From NCBI GenBank assembly GCA_945877425.1, contig CAMCRZ010000002.1:155553-219552 (forward strand): DNA of 64,000 nt, read 5' to 3'. A model generated the notes under the pieces. The model was not told where the DNA came from, did not search any database, and was given only the letters and a program-made list of their open reading frames with translations. Made by a program: the position numbers and the translations under genes. This DNA is from an uncultured Treponema sp. GTDB lineage: Bacteria; Spirochaetota; Spirochaetia; Treponematales; Treponemataceae. Positions 1-8,983 of the stretch are shown here, in pieces. The first letter of the stretch is position 1. Each line of letters begins with the position of its first letter.

Positions 1-619
1 GGGTTGAAAGGATAACGGCTTTTTCTTCTGCAAGTTTTTTTATTGTATTCCTCATTTTTTGAATTTGTGCAGGATCAAGTCCACCGGAAAATTCATCAAG
101 AATCAAAACTTCAGGATTAAAAGACAGGGCTTTTGCAAGACTAAGCCGCTGCCTGAATCCTTTTGAAAGTGCAGATGCCTTTACGTTAAGCACATCTTTT
201 AGTTCTGATTTTTCAAAGGCAAAGTCAGCGTTTTCTTTAAGTGCTTTTCCCTTAAGCCCGTGAATCATTCCTTCTATATAAACTGTTTCTTTTACCGTCA
301 GATTTAAATCAAGGACTGGAATTTCCGGGACAAAAGCTGTTATTGACCTTATTTTTTCAAAATCTGTTTCCCCTAAGACGCTTATTTTTCCTGATGTTTC
401 GTATTGTGTGCCGCAAAGTGATTTAAGCAAAGTTGACTTGCCTGCTCCGTTTTCTCCAAGTAAAACCGTAACGTTTCCTTTTTCAGCAAGAAAATTTATT
501 TTGCTGCAGGCAATTTTTTCATTATTTTTAGAACCGAATGTTTTCGTAAAATCAACTGTATAAACTATATTTTTTTCATCTAAAGTCTTTAATTTTTCAG
601 TAAAATCTTCAGTCAACAT
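1..619 (-). CDS. ABC transporter ATP-binding protein, GldA/ABC-2 type (partial, C-terminus outside window)
   Basis: This reading frame is missing from the ORF track because it runs off the left edge. About 206 codons are visible, from an ATG at 617-619. It has a Walker A motif (GENGAGKST), a signature motif (LSKGFRQRLSLAKAL) and a Walker B (VLILDEFSGGLDP). The Q-loop region reads AFVPEIPVLDLNLTV, which lacks the usual Gln and resembles the YLPE form seen in GldA-type exporter ATPases. The product would energise an ABC-2 type export or membrane-remodelling permease, presumably encoded just outside the window. Its start overlaps the 3' end of rnz by 11 nt, so it is probably translated from the same message. 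The substrate cannot be inferred. Confidence 0.85.
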   Translation of the reverse strand, partial: MLTEDFTEKLKTLDEKNIVYTVDFTKTFGSKNNEKIACSKINFLAEKGNVTVLLGENGAGKSTLLKSLCGTQYETSGKISVLGETDFEKIRSITAFVPEIPVLDLNLTVKETVYIEGMIHGLKGKALKENADFAFEKSELKDVLNVKASALSKGFRQRLSLAKALSFNPEVLILDEFSGGLDPAQIQKMRNTIKKLAEEKAVILST

Positions 620-1535
620 AAGGAATCTCAAAATGCATTCTGTCTTTCGTAAGTTCTGACTTTGGGAAAACTTCCCTAGCCTGTTTTAAAAGTACTTCTA
701 AATCTCTGTCCGTATAGCGGGGGCTGTAGTGAATCATTGCATGGCGTAAAACTCCGGCGTCTCTTGCAATAGATGCACTTTGCCTGCTTGTCATGTGTTT
801 TTTTTCTTTTGCCTGATCTTCACAATCGTCTGCAAACATTCCTTCGCAAATAAGCAGGTCACTTCCCATAACTTCTCTGGCAATTGTGGGAAGATACATT
901 GTGTCTGTTACAAAACTGAATTTCCTGCCGCTTCTGTTTTTTCCTACAACTTGTTCCGGCGTAACTGTAACTCCTTCTGAATTTACTACGCTTTCTCCGT
1001 GCTGCAGTTTTCCCCATAAAGGTCCTCTTGGAATTTTCAACTCCATGGCTTTTTCAGGGTTAAATTCTCCGGGTCTGTCTAATTCTTCCAAAGTGTAGCC
1101 TACGCAAGTTTTAGTGTGCTCTAAAGGAAAAGCCCTTACGTAAAATCCGTCTCCTTCGTAGATAACGCCCGGCTCTGTAATTTCTTTTACGATAATGGGA
1201 TAATTTATGTACATATCAAGAACTTTACGGCTTGTTTCAATGTATTCAGCAATTTTTGGCGGTCCGAAAATGTAAAGCGGTTCAGAACGTTCAACTTGAG
1301 CAGAAAGCATAAGTATTCCCGGAAGTCCTGTAACGTGATCTGCGTGTGTATGCGATACAAAAATGCAGTTTATCTTTTTCCATTTAAGATTAAGTTTTCT
1401 CAAAGAAACTTGAGTTCCTTCTCCTCCGTCAAACAAAAACAAATCACCTTCACGCCTTAATAAAACTGAAGTAAGATGACGGTATGGCAAAGGCATCATT
1501 CCTCCGCATCCCAAAACAAACGCTTCCATATTCAT
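609..1535 (-). CDS. rnz: Ribonuclease Z (tRNA 3' endonuclease)
   Basis: A 308-aa metallo-beta-lactamase-fold enzyme that removes the 3' trailer from tRNA precursors in the cytoplasm. The zinc-binding motif SHTHADH lies at about residues 61-67, followed by the downstream ligands SFVTDT and a C-terminal HYSPRYTD; KKHMTSR is the late histidine motif. The length matches the bacterial short form. The first ATG (1535) is preferred over the ATG two codons later, because a promoter-like TTGAAG-N17-TAGAAT ends 9 nt before it. No Shine-Dalgarno is visible, so the transcript would be nearly leaderless. The ABC ATPase gene overlaps its 3' end. Confidence 0.93.
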   Translation of the reverse strand: MNMEAFVLGCGGMMPLPYRHLTSVLLRREGDLFLFDGGEGTQVSLRKLNLKWKKINCIFVSHTHADHVTGLPGILMLSAQVERSEPLYIFGPPKIAEYIETSRKVLDMYINYPIIVKEITEPGVIYEGDGFYVRAFPLEHTKTCVGYTLEELDRPGEFNPEKAMELKIPRGPLWGKLQHGESVVNSEGVTVTPEQVVGKNRSGRKFSFVTDTMYLPTIAREVMGSDLLICEGMFADDCEDQAKEKKHMTSRQSASIARDAGVLRHAMIHYSPRYTDRDLEVLLKQAREVFPKSELTKDRMHFEIPYVD

Positions 1536-1544
1536 AGTCCGAAT

Positions 1545-1573
1545 ATTCTATAGAAAAATATGTTTTTCTTCAA
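1545..1573 (-). promoter_or_regulatory. Predicted promoter of rnz (near-leaderless)
   Basis: On the - strand, -35 TTGAAG and -10 TAGAAT are separated by 17 bp. The -10 ends 9 nt before the rnz ATG, so the 5' untranslated region would be about 2-3 nt. Confidence 0.5.
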
Positions 1574-1623
1574 CAAGAGATTTTGTGCCAGAGCAACCGC
1601 CATAAATAAGCCAATAGAGTTTC

Positions 1624-1652
1624 TTGTAAAAACAGTGCAAATTCTTTATAAT
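1624..1652 (+). promoter_or_regulatory. Predicted promoter of rfbD
   Basis: -35 TTGTAA and a perfect -10 TATAAT with 17-bp spacing. Transcription would start near 1659, giving a leader of about 30 nt that contains the GGAGG ribosome site at 1680-1684. Confidence 0.6.
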
Positions 1653-1689
1653 TTAATTCCTATATTTGCCTGGCTTTGTGGAGGAAAAA

Positions 1690-2661
1690 ATGATCTGGCT
1701 TATTGGTGACAAAGGAATGCTTGCAGGAGAAATCGCTTCCCTTCTTACAGCTAACAAAATTGATTTTTTTGGCAGTGACATGGAAATTGACATCGGCAAT
1801 ATTGATATGCTGAAAACTTTTGCTGCCAGCCACGACAGAAATGCCTGCCTGACAGGAGCAACAGCCTGTAAAGGTAAAGTTACTGAAAAAATAAGCTGGG
1901 TTATAAACTGCGGCGCTTACACAGATGCACAAAAAGCCGAAACTTCCGAAGACGAAGAAATTATCTGTAACAGGACAAATTCAACAGGTGCATTAAATGT
2001 TGCCCGCCTTACAAGACAGATTGGTGCAAAACTCATACACATTTCAACATCAGCAGTATTTGACGGAAAAAATCCTGAACCTTATGACGAAGATGCAGTA
2101 AAAAATCCGCTTTCAAAATACGGCGCTTCAAAAGCACAGGGCGACTTTCTTGTAGAAAAAGAAATTACACGGTATTACATTATAAGGCTTCCGCTTTTAT
2201 ACGCAAACAAAAATTCATCTTTTCTTACAAAAATGATTAAAGCCATGAATTCAAAAAGCGAAATAAAAGTTCCTCAGGACGTAATCTGTGCTCCAACTTA
2301 TGCGCAGGACGTTGCAAAGCTTATTCTTAAAATAATTGAAACTTCGGATAAAGCACAGAGCCTGTTCGGAAAGAAATCTGCAATTCCTTATGGCGTATAC
2401 AATTACAGTGCATCTGGCAGCGTTTCTTTAAGTGACTTTGCACAGAAAGTTTATAAACTTGGCAGACAGCACGGAATTATAAAAAACGAATGTTCAGTGC
2501 TTTCTTCACCGCAGCTTCTTCTTGAAAACAACGTAAAGTTTCCTGCCGGCGGACTGTTAAATACAGAAAAAATTTCATCAGCAGTAAAGATTAAGATTCC
2601 TCATTGGGAAGAAAGTCTTGAAAAATTTATAAAGCATTACTCTCAATCATCACTTAAATAA
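1690..2661 (+). CDS. rfbD: dTDP-4-dehydrorhamnose reductase-like NAD(P)-dependent protein
   Basis: A short-chain dehydrogenase of the RmlD family, about 323 aa, which makes dTDP-L-rhamnose by reducing the 4-keto sugar. The N-terminal nucleotide-binding stretch is MIWLIGDKGMLAGE and the YxxxK catalytic pair lies in KYGASKAQGD. The ORF track starts 8 codons upstream. I chose the ATG at 1690 because family members begin at this strand and GGAGG sits 5 nt upstream. It is separated from rfbA and rfbB (11.7-13.8 kb) by the sugar-uptake island, and no rmlC epimerase gene is in the window. The exact sugar substrate is therefore inferred from family only. Confidence 0.82.
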   Translation: MIWLIGDKGMLAGEIASLLTANKIDFFGSDMEIDIGNIDMLKTFAASHDRNACLTGATACKGKVTEKISWVINCGAYTDAQKAETSEDEEIICNRTNSTGALNVARLTRQIGAKLIHISTSAVFDGKNPEPYDEDAVKNPLSKYGASKAQGDFLVEKEITRYYIIRLPLLYANKNSSFLTKMIKAMNSKSEIKVPQDVICAPTYAQDVAKLILKIIETSDKAQSLFGKKSAIPYGVYNYSASGSVSLSDFAQKVYKLGRQHGIIKNECSVLSSPQLLLENNVKFPAGGLLNTEKISSAVKIKIPHWEESLEKFIKHYSQSSLK

Positions 2662-2676
2662 TTTAAAACAGCTTAT

Positions 2677-3693
2677 ATGAAAAGATTTGTCTTTATTTCC
2701 ATAGCATTTTTTTTTGCTGCAATAAGTTTTCTCTGCATACTTTTGTTCCGCATAGACTTAACGGGAAAAAGCGTAGAAAAAAATCCTGCAACTGAAAAAA
2801 AAGAAATTATACTTGGCTTTTCCCAAATTGGCTCTGAAAGTGCATGGCGTACAAGAAATACACAGTCAGTTTTTGAAGCTGCTAAAAACAATGGAATTCA
2901 GATTATATTTGACGATGCACAGCAGAAACAGTCTAATCAGATTAAGGCAATAAGGTCTTTTATAGTTTATCAGGTTGATGTAATAGCTTTTGTTCCTATA
3001 GTTGAAGACGGCTGGGACAATGTCCTTAAAGAAGCAAAAGACGCTCAGATTCCAGTTATAGTTGTAGACAGAAAAATAAATTCTTCCCCTTCACTTTACG
3101 CCGGCTACATTGGAGAAGATGCTCTGGAAGAAGGCAAAAAGGCAGGTCGGTTTCTTCTTTCAAAAAAAATGAATGAGGAAAAAGAAGTTTATAACGTTAT
3201 GGAACTTTACGGCACAAGGAATTCTTCTGTTGCAAAAGGACGAAGCGAAGGTTTTAGAAGTGTTCTAGAAGGTTCAAAGTTTAAAATCATTTATTCAGAA
3301 GATGGAGACTTTCTTCGTTCGTTAGGAAAGGAAATTGCTGAAAATCTTATACAGGAAAACAACGGACTTTTTTACAAAGGTCAGGAAATAGACGTAATTT
3401 ATTCCCACAACGATGCAATGACCCTTGGCTTGCTTGACGCATTTAAGGAATACAAAATTGATTCAAAAGACAAAGTCATTATTTCAATTGACGCAGAACA
3501 AAAAAGCATAGACGCACTTAAAGCAGGAAAAATCAATTGTGTTGTAGAATGTAATCCGGATTTAGGTGAATCGCTTATGGTTCTTGTAAAAGATGTGGCT
3601 CAGGGAAAAAGAATTGCCCGTTCTACTTTTATGGAAGAAACAGTTTTTACTGAAAACGATGATTTTTCTTCCTATAAAATCAGAGGATATTGA
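2677..3693 (+). CDS. Membrane-anchored YtfQ-like sugar-binding protein, probable co-sensor
   Basis: A 338-aa periplasmic-binding-protein type I fold (Peripla_BP_4). It is strongly reminiscent of the galactofuranose-binding YtfQ, for example GFSQIGSESAWRTRNTQ and DAQQKQSNQIKAIRSF. An N-terminal hydrophobic segment (about residues 3-25) has no clear lipobox or signal-peptidase site, so the protein is probably anchored in the inner membrane. It sits 16 nt after rfbD and is followed immediately by a sensor kinase and a response regulator. A second, lipoprotein-type binding protein serves the ABC importer further along. By analogy with XylFII-LytS systems in Clostridium, it is more likely a ligand-sensing partner of the kinase than a transport subunit. 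That role is inference. Confidence 0.8.
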   Translation: MKRFVFISIAFFFAAISFLCILLFRIDLTGKSVEKNPATEKKEIILGFSQIGSESAWRTRNTQSVFEAAKNNGIQIIFDDAQQKQSNQIKAIRSFIVYQVDVIAFVPIVEDGWDNVLKEAKDAQIPVIVVDRKINSSPSLYAGYIGEDALEEGKKAGRFLLSKKMNEEKEVYNVMELYGTRNSSVAKGRSEGFRSVLEGSKFKIIYSEDGDFLRSLGKEIAENLIQENNGLFYKGQEIDVIYSHNDAMTLGLLDAFKEYKIDSKDKVIISIDAEQKSIDALKAGKINCVVECNPDLGESLMVLVKDVAQGKRIARSTFMEETVFTENDDFSSYKIRGY

Positions 3694-3695
3694 CT

Positions 3696-5171
3696 GTGAC
3701 AGAAAAATTAAAATCTAAAAGGAAAAAGCGCAGTTTTAAAGCCATAATGGAATTTTCATATCTGCTGATTATTCTGATTATGATTATTCCTACAATTTAT
3801 TCAGTTTCAGTTTCAAACTATCACACATCGCAATACGACAAAATAATTACGAACATTGGAAAGGCAAATACCATAAACCAGATTGCAAAAGTTGAACTTC
3901 CTGAACAATTGTGGGACATAGTCTGCGGCAAAAAAGATTTTTACTCATCAAATCCATTTGAAAAGATTGAGTTTATTTTTTCAGGCCTTGAAGAAATGAA
4001 AAAAGATTCATCCGGCAGCGAAAACATCAAAAAACTTGAAGTTGCTTTAAGAGCCTGCAGCACTTTAAAACGTAACGTTGAACTTTTTGAATCAGGCTTG
4101 CAGAAAAAAAATTCCGTTGCTGATAACGAAAGCATGCTGGACGAAATAAGATCAATTACAGTTTTATTCAGTGACATCATGCAGGATTACATTTTAAGCG
4201 AAATTGAACTTGCCAATAAAACTAACGAAGGAATAAAAAAATCATCTGTTACACTTTCTCTGCTGCAGGTTGTAATTATTATTTTTTCACTGGGCATTTC
4301 TTTTAACGGATATCACGGCGTTTCTAAGGGAATCAGAAAACCGCTGGAAGAAATGCAGAAACTTTCCAAAGAAATTTCAGGAGGAAACTTAAATGCACGT
4401 ACAGAACTTCCTGAAGTTGAAGAACTTACTTCTCTTGCCGTAAATATGAACTTAATGGCAGAAAAAATTGACGAGCTTATTAAGAAAAACATTCAGGAAC
4501 AGAAGAGTTTTCAGAAAGCAGAAATGAAAGCTTTGCAGGCTCAGATTACGCCCCACTTTCTGTACAATACTTTTGACACAATTCTCTGGCTTGCAGAAGA
4601 AGAGCGTGCGGAAGACGTAATTTCCATAACGAAAGCATTTTCCCAGTTTATGCGCATTTCTTTAAGCAAAGGTCACGAATGGATTACCATTGGGCAGGAA
4701 GTTGAACACATAAAAAATTACCTTACAATTCAAAAAATCCGTTATGCTGATATTTTAAATTACGACATTCAGATGAACGAAGAACTTAAGGATTTTAAAA
4801 TCATAAAGCTTGTGCTCCAGCCTTTAGTTGAAAATGCAATATATCACGGAATAAAAAACAAGCGTGGAAGGGGTTATTTAAAAGTTACAGTTGATTTTAC
4901 AGACGAAAATAAATCAGACATTATTTTTACAGTCAGCGATAACGGTGCAGGCTTTACAAAAGAAAGGCTTGAAGAAGTAAAAAGAGAAATGGAAACTGAA
5001 TCTTGTGACAGTGAACAGCTTTCTTCAGTTTACGGCGTTTACAATGTGAACAAAAAATTAAAGCTTTACTACGGCGAAAAAACTTCAGGGCTTAATATCA
5101 AAAGCGAAAGTTCAAAAGGCTGCACTGTAACTTTTACCGTTCCATGCCTGAGTAAAGAAACCGAATCTTAA
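3696..5171 (+). CDS. Sensor histidine kinase, LytS/YesM family
   Basis: About 491 aa. It has two transmembrane segments (about residues 20-40 and 185-205) flanking an extracytoplasmic region, then a HAMP linker, the His_kinase domain (QAQITPHFLYNTFDTILWL, phosphoacceptor His in PHFLYN) and an HATPase (LVENAIYHGI, DNGAGF). The ORF track uses a TTG at 3690 that overlaps the upstream stop (TTGA). I prefer the in-frame GTG at 3696 because AGAGGA at 3682-3687 is spaced correctly for it, but either start is possible. It lies in an operon with the upstream binding protein and the downstream AraC-type regulator, as in three-part sugar sensors. Confidence 0.88.
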   Translation: MTEKLKSKRKKRSFKAIMEFSYLLIILIMIIPTIYSVSVSNYHTSQYDKIITNIGKANTINQIAKVELPEQLWDIVCGKKDFYSSNPFEKIEFIFSGLEEMKKDSSGSENIKKLEVALRACSTLKRNVELFESGLQKKNSVADNESMLDEIRSITVLFSDIMQDYILSEIELANKTNEGIKKSSVTLSLLQVVIIIFSLGISFNGYHGVSKGIRKPLEEMQKLSKEISGGNLNARTELPEVEELTSLAVNMNLMAEKIDELIKKNIQEQKSFQKAEMKALQAQITPHFLYNTFDTILWLAEEERAEDVISITKAFSQFMRISLSKGHEWITIGQEVEHIKNYLTIQKIRYADILNYDIQMNEELKDFKIIKLVLQPLVENAIYHGIKNKRGRGYLKVTVDFTDENKSDIIFTVSDNGAGFTKERLEEVKREMETESCDSEQLSSVYGVYNVNKKLKLYYGEKTSGLNIKSESSKGCTVTFTVPCLSKETES

Positions 5172-5237
5172 CTGACGGCTGCTGTGTCTATTGAAAAAAA
5201 ATCGTTTTAAGATAAAAATAAAAGTGCGTGGTTAGAA

Positions 5238-6821
5238 ATGTATAAAGTTTTTGTAGTTGATGATGAGCCTATTGTTCTTGAAGGTATGAGGTCTAAAATT
5301 GACTGGGAAAGTTCAGGTTTTACGCTTGCAGGAGAAGCCAGCGACGGAGAAATTGCCCTTTCAATGATTCAGGAAATTAAGCCTGACATTCTTATTACTG
5401 ACATAAAAATGCCTTTTATGGACGGTCTCACTTTATCATCTTCCGTTAAGAAAATTTTTCCTTGGATAAAAATCATAATTCTTTCAGGACATGATGAATT
5501 TGACTATGCAAAAAAAGCCATTTCAATAGGCATTCAGGATTACATTTTAAAGCCCTTTACCACTCAGGAAATACTTAAAGGATTGAACAAGGCAGCTCTT
5601 GAAATTACAAACGAAAGAAAACAGCTCAGCGACATTTCAACTTTAAGGCAGGAACTTAAGTCAAAAGAAAAACTTGAATGCAGGGATTTTTTAAACAACC
5701 TTGTTCATGGAAGTGCAGATTTTTCCAAAGTAATGGAAATAAGCGAAAAGTTTAACATTCACTTAATAAGCCGTTACTATAAAATTCTGATTGCAAAAAT
5801 TACATCTGAAAATACTTCAGAAAAATCAGAAAACCAGATGCAGAATATCTTAAATTCATGGATTTCTTCCTGGGAAGAAGAATGTACTGTTTCTTTTTTA
5901 CATCATTCCAACTGGATTGTGTGCATTTGCAAAGGAAGCGACACTTCTGTTCTTGAAGAAAACGTTTTTCGTGTTGCGCAGTCAATTGAACATATTGTAA
6001 AGCAGCAGGAAAACTGGGTTTTAACAGTAGGCATAGGCTGCACTACAGCTCACCTTTCTTCCCTTCATGAATCTTATGATGATGCAAAAAAAATCATTGA
6101 GTTAAGTGAAAGCAGCAGGGAAAATACAATCGTAAGTTCAGACGACATTCAGCTTACAGGAAGCGGCATAAACGAAATAAAGGAAAAAGATCCTATGGTT
6201 ATACGCCTTCGTTATGCAGGAAAAAATGATATTGAAGAAATTGCAGAAGAGTCTGTTGCTCTTGTAAATTCCAATCCTGAACAGTTCAGTTTTTTTGCAA
6301 ACTACATACTTGCAGACATTATATTTGCCGTTTCAAAACTTATAGAAAATCTTGGAGGAAACATAAAGGAAGTTAAGCCTGAAATCATCCAGCGGAGTTT
6401 TATAGAAGAAGCAGTCGTAAACAAAGATGCATTTGAAAAAAAACTTGTTGAAGTACTGAATTTTGCCATTGAATACAGGGATTCAAAAAACAGCGGAAAA
6501 TACGGCGAAGTTATCCTTAAGGCAAAAAAGTACATTGAAGAAAACTATGCTGACCCGAATACTACACTTGCAAAAGTTGCAGATATTGTATGTTTAAGTC
6601 CCAATCACTTCAGTACGATTTTCAGCCAGCAGTGCAAAATAACTTTCATAGAATATCTAACAAATGTTCGTATTGAAAATGCAAAGCGCCTTCTCAAGCT
6701 TTCTGATAAAAAAGGATACGACATTGCATACGAATGCGGCTTTAGTGATCCTCATTATTTCAGTTACATCTTTAAAAAAAACACGGGACTTTCGCCCCGT
6801 GAATATAAAGGTAACAATTAA
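5238..6821 (+). CDS. AraC-family response regulator, YesN type
   Basis: A 527-aa protein with an N-terminal receiver domain. The phospho-Asp is in ILITDIKMPFMDG, followed by LSGHDEF and the K of YILKPF. A middle region of unassigned fold follows. The C-terminal AraC-type double helix-turn-helix (about residues 425-525) has the signature YDIAYECGFSDPHYFSYIFKKNTGLSPREYK. It is the cognate partner of the kinase just upstream. The gene ends 21 nt from the convergent importer operon, whose promoter region carries a 21-bp tandem repeat of the kind AraC-type activators bind. The regulatory target is inferred. Confidence 0.9.
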   Translation: MYKVFVVDDEPIVLEGMRSKIDWESSGFTLAGEASDGEIALSMIQEIKPDILITDIKMPFMDGLTLSSSVKKIFPWIKIIILSGHDEFDYAKKAISIGIQDYILKPFTTQEILKGLNKAALEITNERKQLSDISTLRQELKSKEKLECRDFLNNLVHGSADFSKVMEISEKFNIHLISRYYKILIAKITSENTSEKSENQMQNILNSWISSWEEECTVSFLHHSNWIVCICKGSDTSVLEENVFRVAQSIEHIVKQQENWVLTVGIGCTTAHLSSLHESYDDAKKIIELSESSRENTIVSSDDIQLTGSGINEIKEKDPMVIRLRYAGKNDIEEIAEESVALVNSNPEQFSFFANYILADIIFAVSKLIENLGGNIKEVKPEIIQRSFIEEAVVNKDAFEKKLVEVLNFAIEYRDSKNSGKYGEVILKAKKYIEENYADPNTTLAKVADIVCLSPNHFSTIFSQQCKITFIEYLTNVRIENAKRLLKLSDKKGYDIAYECGFSDPHYFSYIFKKNTGLSPREYKGNN

Positions 6822-6842
6822 CTCTTCCTGTTAAGAAGCAAA

Positions 6843-7901
6843 TTAAGAAGCAGACATTCCAAGCTTTTTCTTACGTGCGCTTAAGATAATGCTTTGAAGA
6901 AGAATAAACAGACACAGCATAAGACCGATTGTTATTTTCTGCCAGTAAGGTTCGCGCAAACCTGATGCAATAACCATAATGTTTATAGTTTTAAGGGAAA
7001 GTACACCAAAGAAAGTTCCTATTACGCTTCCAACTCCGCCTGTAAGCAAGGTTCCTCCAATAATTGAAGATGCAATGGCTTCCATTTCTGCACCGCTGGC
7101 ATTAGAGTAGTTTCCTGCTCCAGTGTGAAGAAGGTAAACAAATCCTGCAATTCCTGCCAGAAGTCCGCACAAAAGATAAGCAAAGAATTTCGTACGCTGA
7201 ACGTTTATTCCAAGCATAAGGGCACTTTCGCTGTTACCGCCAACTGCATAAAGATTACGGCCGAAACGTGTCCACTTTAAAACAGCCCACATTATTATAA
7301 CAACTGCAATGGCTATGAAAAATCCGATTTCACAGTAAGTAGGAATAAAAGTTCCGTTTTTAGCTGTATGTCCTATAACAGGCAGGTTAAGCGTAAATTC
7401 CTTAACTTTAAGAAATACTTCATTAGTTGCAGTTCTTGGAATGCTGCTTATAATTGTCGTCATGCCTCTTGTAAAGAACATCCCTGCAAGTGTAACAATA
7501 AAAGGCTGAATGTTAAGGTAAGCAACAAGGAACCCCTGAAGCAATCCCATAGTAAGGCCTATTCCAAGAGAAATTAAAAGTGAACTTAAAATTCCGCCGT
7601 TAAAGTCTTCCATGAAAACAACAGATGCCATTGTAATCAAGGCAATGCTTCCGCCAACAGAAATATCAATTCCGCCGGTAATCATAACAACAGTAAGTGC
7701 GCAGGAAATTATGATAAGATAAGCGTTGTTGTTGATAATGTCAAAAAACTGCTGAGGATTTAGAAATCCGCCTCCCCAAAGTACCATGCCAAAAATGTAC
7801 ATTGCTGCAAAAGTACAAATTGTAATTGTCAGCAGAATAGTTGTATTAGAAAGTGGCAGTTTCTTTTCTTTTACAGGCATTTGAGCATCATTAGATTTCA
7901 T
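6843..7901 (-). CDS. yjfF: Sugar ABC transporter permease, YjfF-like
   Basis: A 352-aa BPD_transp_2 family permease with about 8-10 membrane segments. It contains GGIDISVGGSIALITMASV and the ABC-facing region LYAVGGNSESALMLGINV typical of ribose/galactofuranose-type permeases. It is the last gene of a four-gene importer in the E. coli ytfQRT-yjfF order, and its ATG overlaps the upstream permease stop by 4 nt. With that permease it would form a heterodimeric channel. The substrate (galactofuranose or another sugar) is inferred from family and gene order only. Confidence 0.85.
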   Translation of the reverse strand: MKSNDAQMPVKEKKLPLSNTTILLTITICTFAAMYIFGMVLWGGGFLNPQQFFDIINNNAYLIIISCALTVVMITGGIDISVGGSIALITMASVVFMEDFNGGILSSLLISLGIGLTMGLLQGFLVAYLNIQPFIVTLAGMFFTRGMTTIISSIPRTATNEVFLKVKEFTLNLPVIGHTAKNGTFIPTYCEIGFFIAIAVVIIMWAVLKWTRFGRNLYAVGGNSESALMLGINVQRTKFFAYLLCGLLAGIAGFVYLLHTGAGNYSNASGAEMEAIASSIIGGTLLTGGVGSVIGTFFGVLSLKTINIMVIASGLREPYWQKITIGLMLCLFILLQSIILSARKKKLGMSAS

Positions 7902-8983
7902 TTACTTACCTCCACTTTTGATTTTTTTGAACTGAACAAACGGTTCTTGATTTTGCCGATGTAGCTTTTTACAACTGGTGATCCCAGTACAACAATCAGA
8001 ATAATAACGATTGCCTTGTATGCTTTAACAGAAACAGCCGGAACTTTCATAGCATAAAGCGTAATTGTAAGAGCCTGAATAATGTAAGCTCCTATAATTG
8101 AACCTGCAAGCTTGAATTTTCCGCCGCCTAAAGAGTTACCGCCAATAGCAACTGCAAGAATAGCGTCCATTTCAATGTCTATAAGAATAGTTTCATGGTT
8201 AATAAGACCGATTCTGCACACATTCATTGAACCTGACAGAGCAACACATACACCAAGAATTACGAATACAGTCAGTTTCATAATGATTGGGTTGATGCCG
8301 TTAAGTTTTGCTGCTTTTTCGTTAATTCCTACAGACTGAATGTAAAGGCTTAAGTTCGTAAACTTTAAAAGAAGCTTAATGATTATTACAAAAAGTACTA
8401 CAATAAGAATCGGACTTGGAATTGGGCAGCCCGGAATAAATCCGCCTAAAGCACCAAGAAGGGGACTTTCTACGTTAGGAGTTGCACCGCCGTTTATCCA
8501 GTATGCAATAGGACGTCCTGCAGTATAAAGGATAAGCGAAGCAATCATAGGCTGAATGTTGAACTTTGCAATTAAAAATCCGTTGAAAAGACAAAACAGA
8601 ATTCCTACAAGACAGGCAAAAACTACTCCAATCAGAATGGAAGAAACTGTAATTGAAGAAGAAGCCTTTAAAGTCTTTACGAAAACACTTCCTGCAATAG
8701 CTGCAACTGCACCAACGGAAATATCCTGACCTTTTGTAGCAGAAGTAACTAAAGTCATACCTATAGCAAGAATGGCAAGTTCGCTGGCACCGTTTAAAAT
8801 ACTTATAAGGTTTCCGGCAATTACTTTATGACCTGCACTGTTTACGTTTATTCCTATAGAAAAAAACGAAGGGTCTCTTATAAGATTAAAAACTACAAGC
8901 AGAACAAGTGCAATAATCGGAATAATAAGCTGGGACTGAGAAAATTTCTTAAGCCCCTTTGAAATAGAACAATTATCTTTCAT
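7898..8983 (-). CDS. ytfT: Sugar ABC transporter permease, YtfT-like
   Basis: A BPD_transp_2 permease with multiple membrane segments, including TKGQDISVGAVAAIAG and the cytoplasmic loop IQSVGINEKAAKLNGINP. The ORF track begins at a TTG (9004). I chose the ATG at 8983 (MKDNCSIS, about 361 aa) because GGAG lies upstream and the overlap with the ATPase gene falls from 32 to 11 nt. It pairs with the YjfF-like permease in the same operon. Confidence 0.83.
   Translation of the reverse strand: MKDNCSISKGLKKFSQSQLIIPIIALVLLVVFNLIRDPSFFSIGINVNSAGHKVIAGNLISILNGASELAILAIGMTLVTSATKGQDISVGAVAAIAGSVFVKTLKASSSITVSSILIGVVFACLVGILFCLFNGFLIAKFNIQPMIASLILYTAGRPIAYWINGGATPNVESPLLGALGGFIPGCPIPSPILIVVLFVIIIKLLLKFTNLSLYIQSVGINEKAAKLNGINPIIMKLTVFVILGVCVALSGSMNVCRIGLINHETILIDIEMDAILAVAIGGNSLGGGKFKLAGSIIGAYIIQALTITLYAMKVPAVSVKAYKAIVIILIVVLGSPVVKSYIGKIKNRLFSSKKSKVEVSK

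Noticed and set aside
1660-1932. - strand 90-aa Cys/Phe-rich ORF
   Set aside because: Antisense shadow of rfbD with no ribosome site and no domain.
3690-3695. TTG start of the LytS-type kinase used by the ORF track
   Set aside because: Not excluded, but AGAGGA is only 2 nt from this TTG and 8 nt from the GTG at 3696, so the GTG is favoured.
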